Source of the DNA: Turicibacter sp.
GTDB taxonomy: Bacteria > Bacillota_I > Bacilli_A > MOL361 > Turicibacteraceae
Length of the DNA stretch: 32,512 nt
Reading direction: 5' to 3'
NCBI GenBank assembly: GCA_009787345.1
Contig: WRGF01000205.1
Location: 1 to 32,512 of the forward strand
Shown: piece after piece, positions 31,268-32,512 of the stretch
Position numbering within the stretch: position 1 is the stretch's first letter
How the letters are laid out: each line of letters starts with the position of its first letter
Notes under the pieces: generated by a model
The model's input: only the letters and a program-made list of their open reading frames with translations
Databases searched by the model: none
Told to the model about the DNA's origin: nothing
Made by a program: the position numbers and the translations under genes

Positions 31268-32512
31268 CCTAAGGTTTGAAAATAGCTTTAAATCCCTGGT
31301 TATCCCATTGAGCCCCGACCGCCATTGGGACCAAAAGCTGTTTAGCCTTTCTGAGCTCATCCCTACCACCCTTACGTTTTTGGGTCCGGGCAAGCTGACC
31401 CTGGAAGAAACCCTCGTCCCCGGCGGGTGCGCTTTGATACAGGACTATATCCCTGGGCGCTATAACCTGGTTTGGGAAACAGGGGAAGGACGGGTTTATG
31501 AAGGTTTTTTTGAAATCCACCCCCATTCCTTAAGCCTGGATGAAATGGCAGGGATGTTTGCAGCCCTGGAAAACAAAGTGCCTGGCATCACCCAAAACCC
31601 GGACTTCAACTCGGGGGCATACCAGGACCTGGGATGGGCTGGCGGCTCTGATTTGAAAATGAGGTATTTAGCCCGCCAAAGCGAAAAAATCGCCTCGGCG
31701 CTTGCCGCTATCCAAAGGCAGCCCATAAAAGCCCTTGGCCAGTCCTATAGCCTTTCACCGAAAAGCAAAAGGCCCACGGCAAAAAGCCAGCGATATGGCC
31801 AAACCCATGGCAGCAGTGCCCTTAATTATGAGCCGGTGAAGTCCCTTACTTTTGATACAGTGGAAAACCGCCAGTTAAAAGGGATGGTGTCTTATTTGTT
31901 GGGACTGGCTGACGGACTCCTGCAACAAGCCATGCAGCAGCAAGCCGCCATCGAGCGGCAATTGTCAAAGACCCGCCAAGAAATTGCGACGCTAAAAAAT
32001 AACCTGGGGCTGTTAGGCGCCAAAAACTTCTCCAAAACGTATTCGGATTGGAAGGGGCGGCTGGAGCTTGGGGAAAGCGAGGAAAGGCGGCTCTTGCGGG
32101 AGGGACAGGCCCACGAGCTTCGCTACGCCCCCTTAAAAGGGTTGAAAACGCAGCTTGGCCTCATAAACTGCGCCCCGTGGTTTTTGAAAGTGCCTGCCCC
32201 CAAGTACGGGGAGTCGCCAAGGAATTTATGGCGCCACCGGGGGTATAGCGAGGTCTATCAAGCCTATTTGGACCTCCAGTCGAAAAATCCAGGTGGGGAA
32301 GGTGCGGGTGCCAGCCATCCGACTTCCAAGCTATTTGAGTTTTACGCTTTCCTTTTGTGCCATGAAATGCTCCTTGCCAGCGGCCTTTCAAGCGAATTGC
32401 CAATGACTGCTATTGTGGCGGGGGATTCCTTCGGTTATTTACACCCCTCCGGTGCCAGGGTGTCCCTGTCATATGACAAGACGGTTGCTGATGTGGCGGC
32501 TGCCCGCCAGTC
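31251..32512 (+). CDS. DUF2357/McrC-like protein, 3' truncated by window end
   Basis: The frame opened by ATG 31251, inside the end of the McrB-like gene (17-nt overlap), stays open for 420 codons to the window edge. The N-terminal part is beta-rich (TLTFLGPGKLTLEE, YNLVWETGEGRVYEGFF), as in DUF2357 proteins that pair with McrB-type motors. It is followed by the hallmark LTFDTVENRQLKGMVSYLL (compare 'YDTPENRFVK' of DUF2357), a helical coiled segment (QQAAIERQLSKTRQEIATL), the LWRHRGYSEVYQAYLDL block and LFEFYAFLLCHEML, which precedes the PD-(D/E)XK nuclease core in relatives. The window ends just before the catalytic Asp and Glu/Lys would appear, so the nuclease itself is not seen. By analogy with McrC it should be the effector. 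Confidence 0.82.
   Translation, partial: MDTPASLRFENSFKSLVIPLSPDRHWDQKLFSLSELIPTTLTFLGPGKLTLEETLVPGGCALIQDYIPGRYNLVWETGEGRVYEGFFEIHPHSLSLDEMAGMFAALENKVPGITQNPDFNSGAYQDLGWAGGSDLKMRYLARQSEKIASALAAIQRQPIKALGQSYSLSPKSKRPTAKSQRYGQTHGSSALNYEPVKSLTFDTVENRQLKGMVSYLLGLADGLLQQAMQQQAAIERQLSKTRQEIATLKNNLGLLGAKNFSKTYSDWKGRLELGESEERRLLREGQAHELRYAPLKGLKTQLGLINCAPWFLKVPAPKYGESPRNLWRHRGYSEVYQAYLDLQSKNPGGEGAGASHPTSKLFEFYAFLLCHEMLLASGLSSELPMTAIVAGDSFGYLHPSGARVSLSYDKTVADVAAARQ

Noticed and set aside
29309-32512. Calling the last two genes classical McrBC
   Set aside because: The N-terminal domain differs from the McrB DNA-binding domain, the sensor reads NLDE rather than NTAD, and the partner is of the DUF2357 type; a McrBC-related label is as far as the sequence allows.

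Overview
The window (about 50% G+C, dense, with strong Shine-Dalgarno sequences, many intrinsic terminators and sigma-A-type promoters) comes from a low-G+C-lineage Gram-positive bacterium (Bacillota). The Veg protein, one CspA-type cold-shock protein, ddl/murF, a GH1 6-phospho-beta-glucosidase, a ThrE-type split exporter and a LolD-FtsX fusion transporter next to an OmpR/HisKA pair are all Bacillota-like, and a Lactobacillales relative is my best guess. That placement is inference. No rRNA, tRNA, CRISPR array, transposase or phage gene was seen.

Layout. 0-2.3 kb: end of a lipoprotein gene, then a minus-strand operon of a two-gene ThrE-like exporter (yjjP/yjjB type) and a frameshifted VOC/glyoxalase gene. 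2.3-4.7 kb: cold-shock gene with two promoters and a long leader, then a hybrid histidine kinase pseudogene with four lesions, then a 46-residue membrane peptide gene. 4.8-12.6 kb: ddl, an MMPL/RND-type exporter (minus), a DUF4190-like membrane protein, 6-phospho-beta-glucosidase, murF with a terminator-like hairpin in its leader, and a DUF2238-like membrane protein. 12.7-18.4 kb: OPT-family transporter, cytidine deaminase, a decayed or unrecognised stretch behind a near-consensus promoter, AAC(3)-family acetyltransferase, a small helical protein, a DsbA/FrnE-type thiol oxidoreductase and veg. 18.4-22.8 kb: ABC ATPase-permease fusion divergent from a response regulator/sensor kinase pair. 22.8-27.6 kb: an intact NodB deacetylase (minus), a possible non-coding RNA unit, an FRG-domain protein, an HD-domain protein, and a second NodB paralogue that has lost its catalytic aspartate, followed by a membrane-anchored partner. 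27.8 kb to the end: a tightly overlapping three-gene operon of a coiled-coil protein, a McrB-like AAA+ motor and a DUF2357/McrC-like protein that runs off the window.

How genes work together. ddl makes D-Ala-D-Ala and MurF adds it to the UDP-MurNAc-tripeptide; here they are separated by about 4.8 kb. The split ThrE pair is translationally coupled. The two-component genes overlap by 4 nt and probably control the divergent transporter. The two NodB paralogues share the same C-terminal signature, one with a complete active site and one without. The last operon looks like a modification-dependent (type IV-like) restriction or RNA/DNA-targeting defence system in which a coiled-coil protein of unknown function is encoded first; this is the most interesting part of the window.
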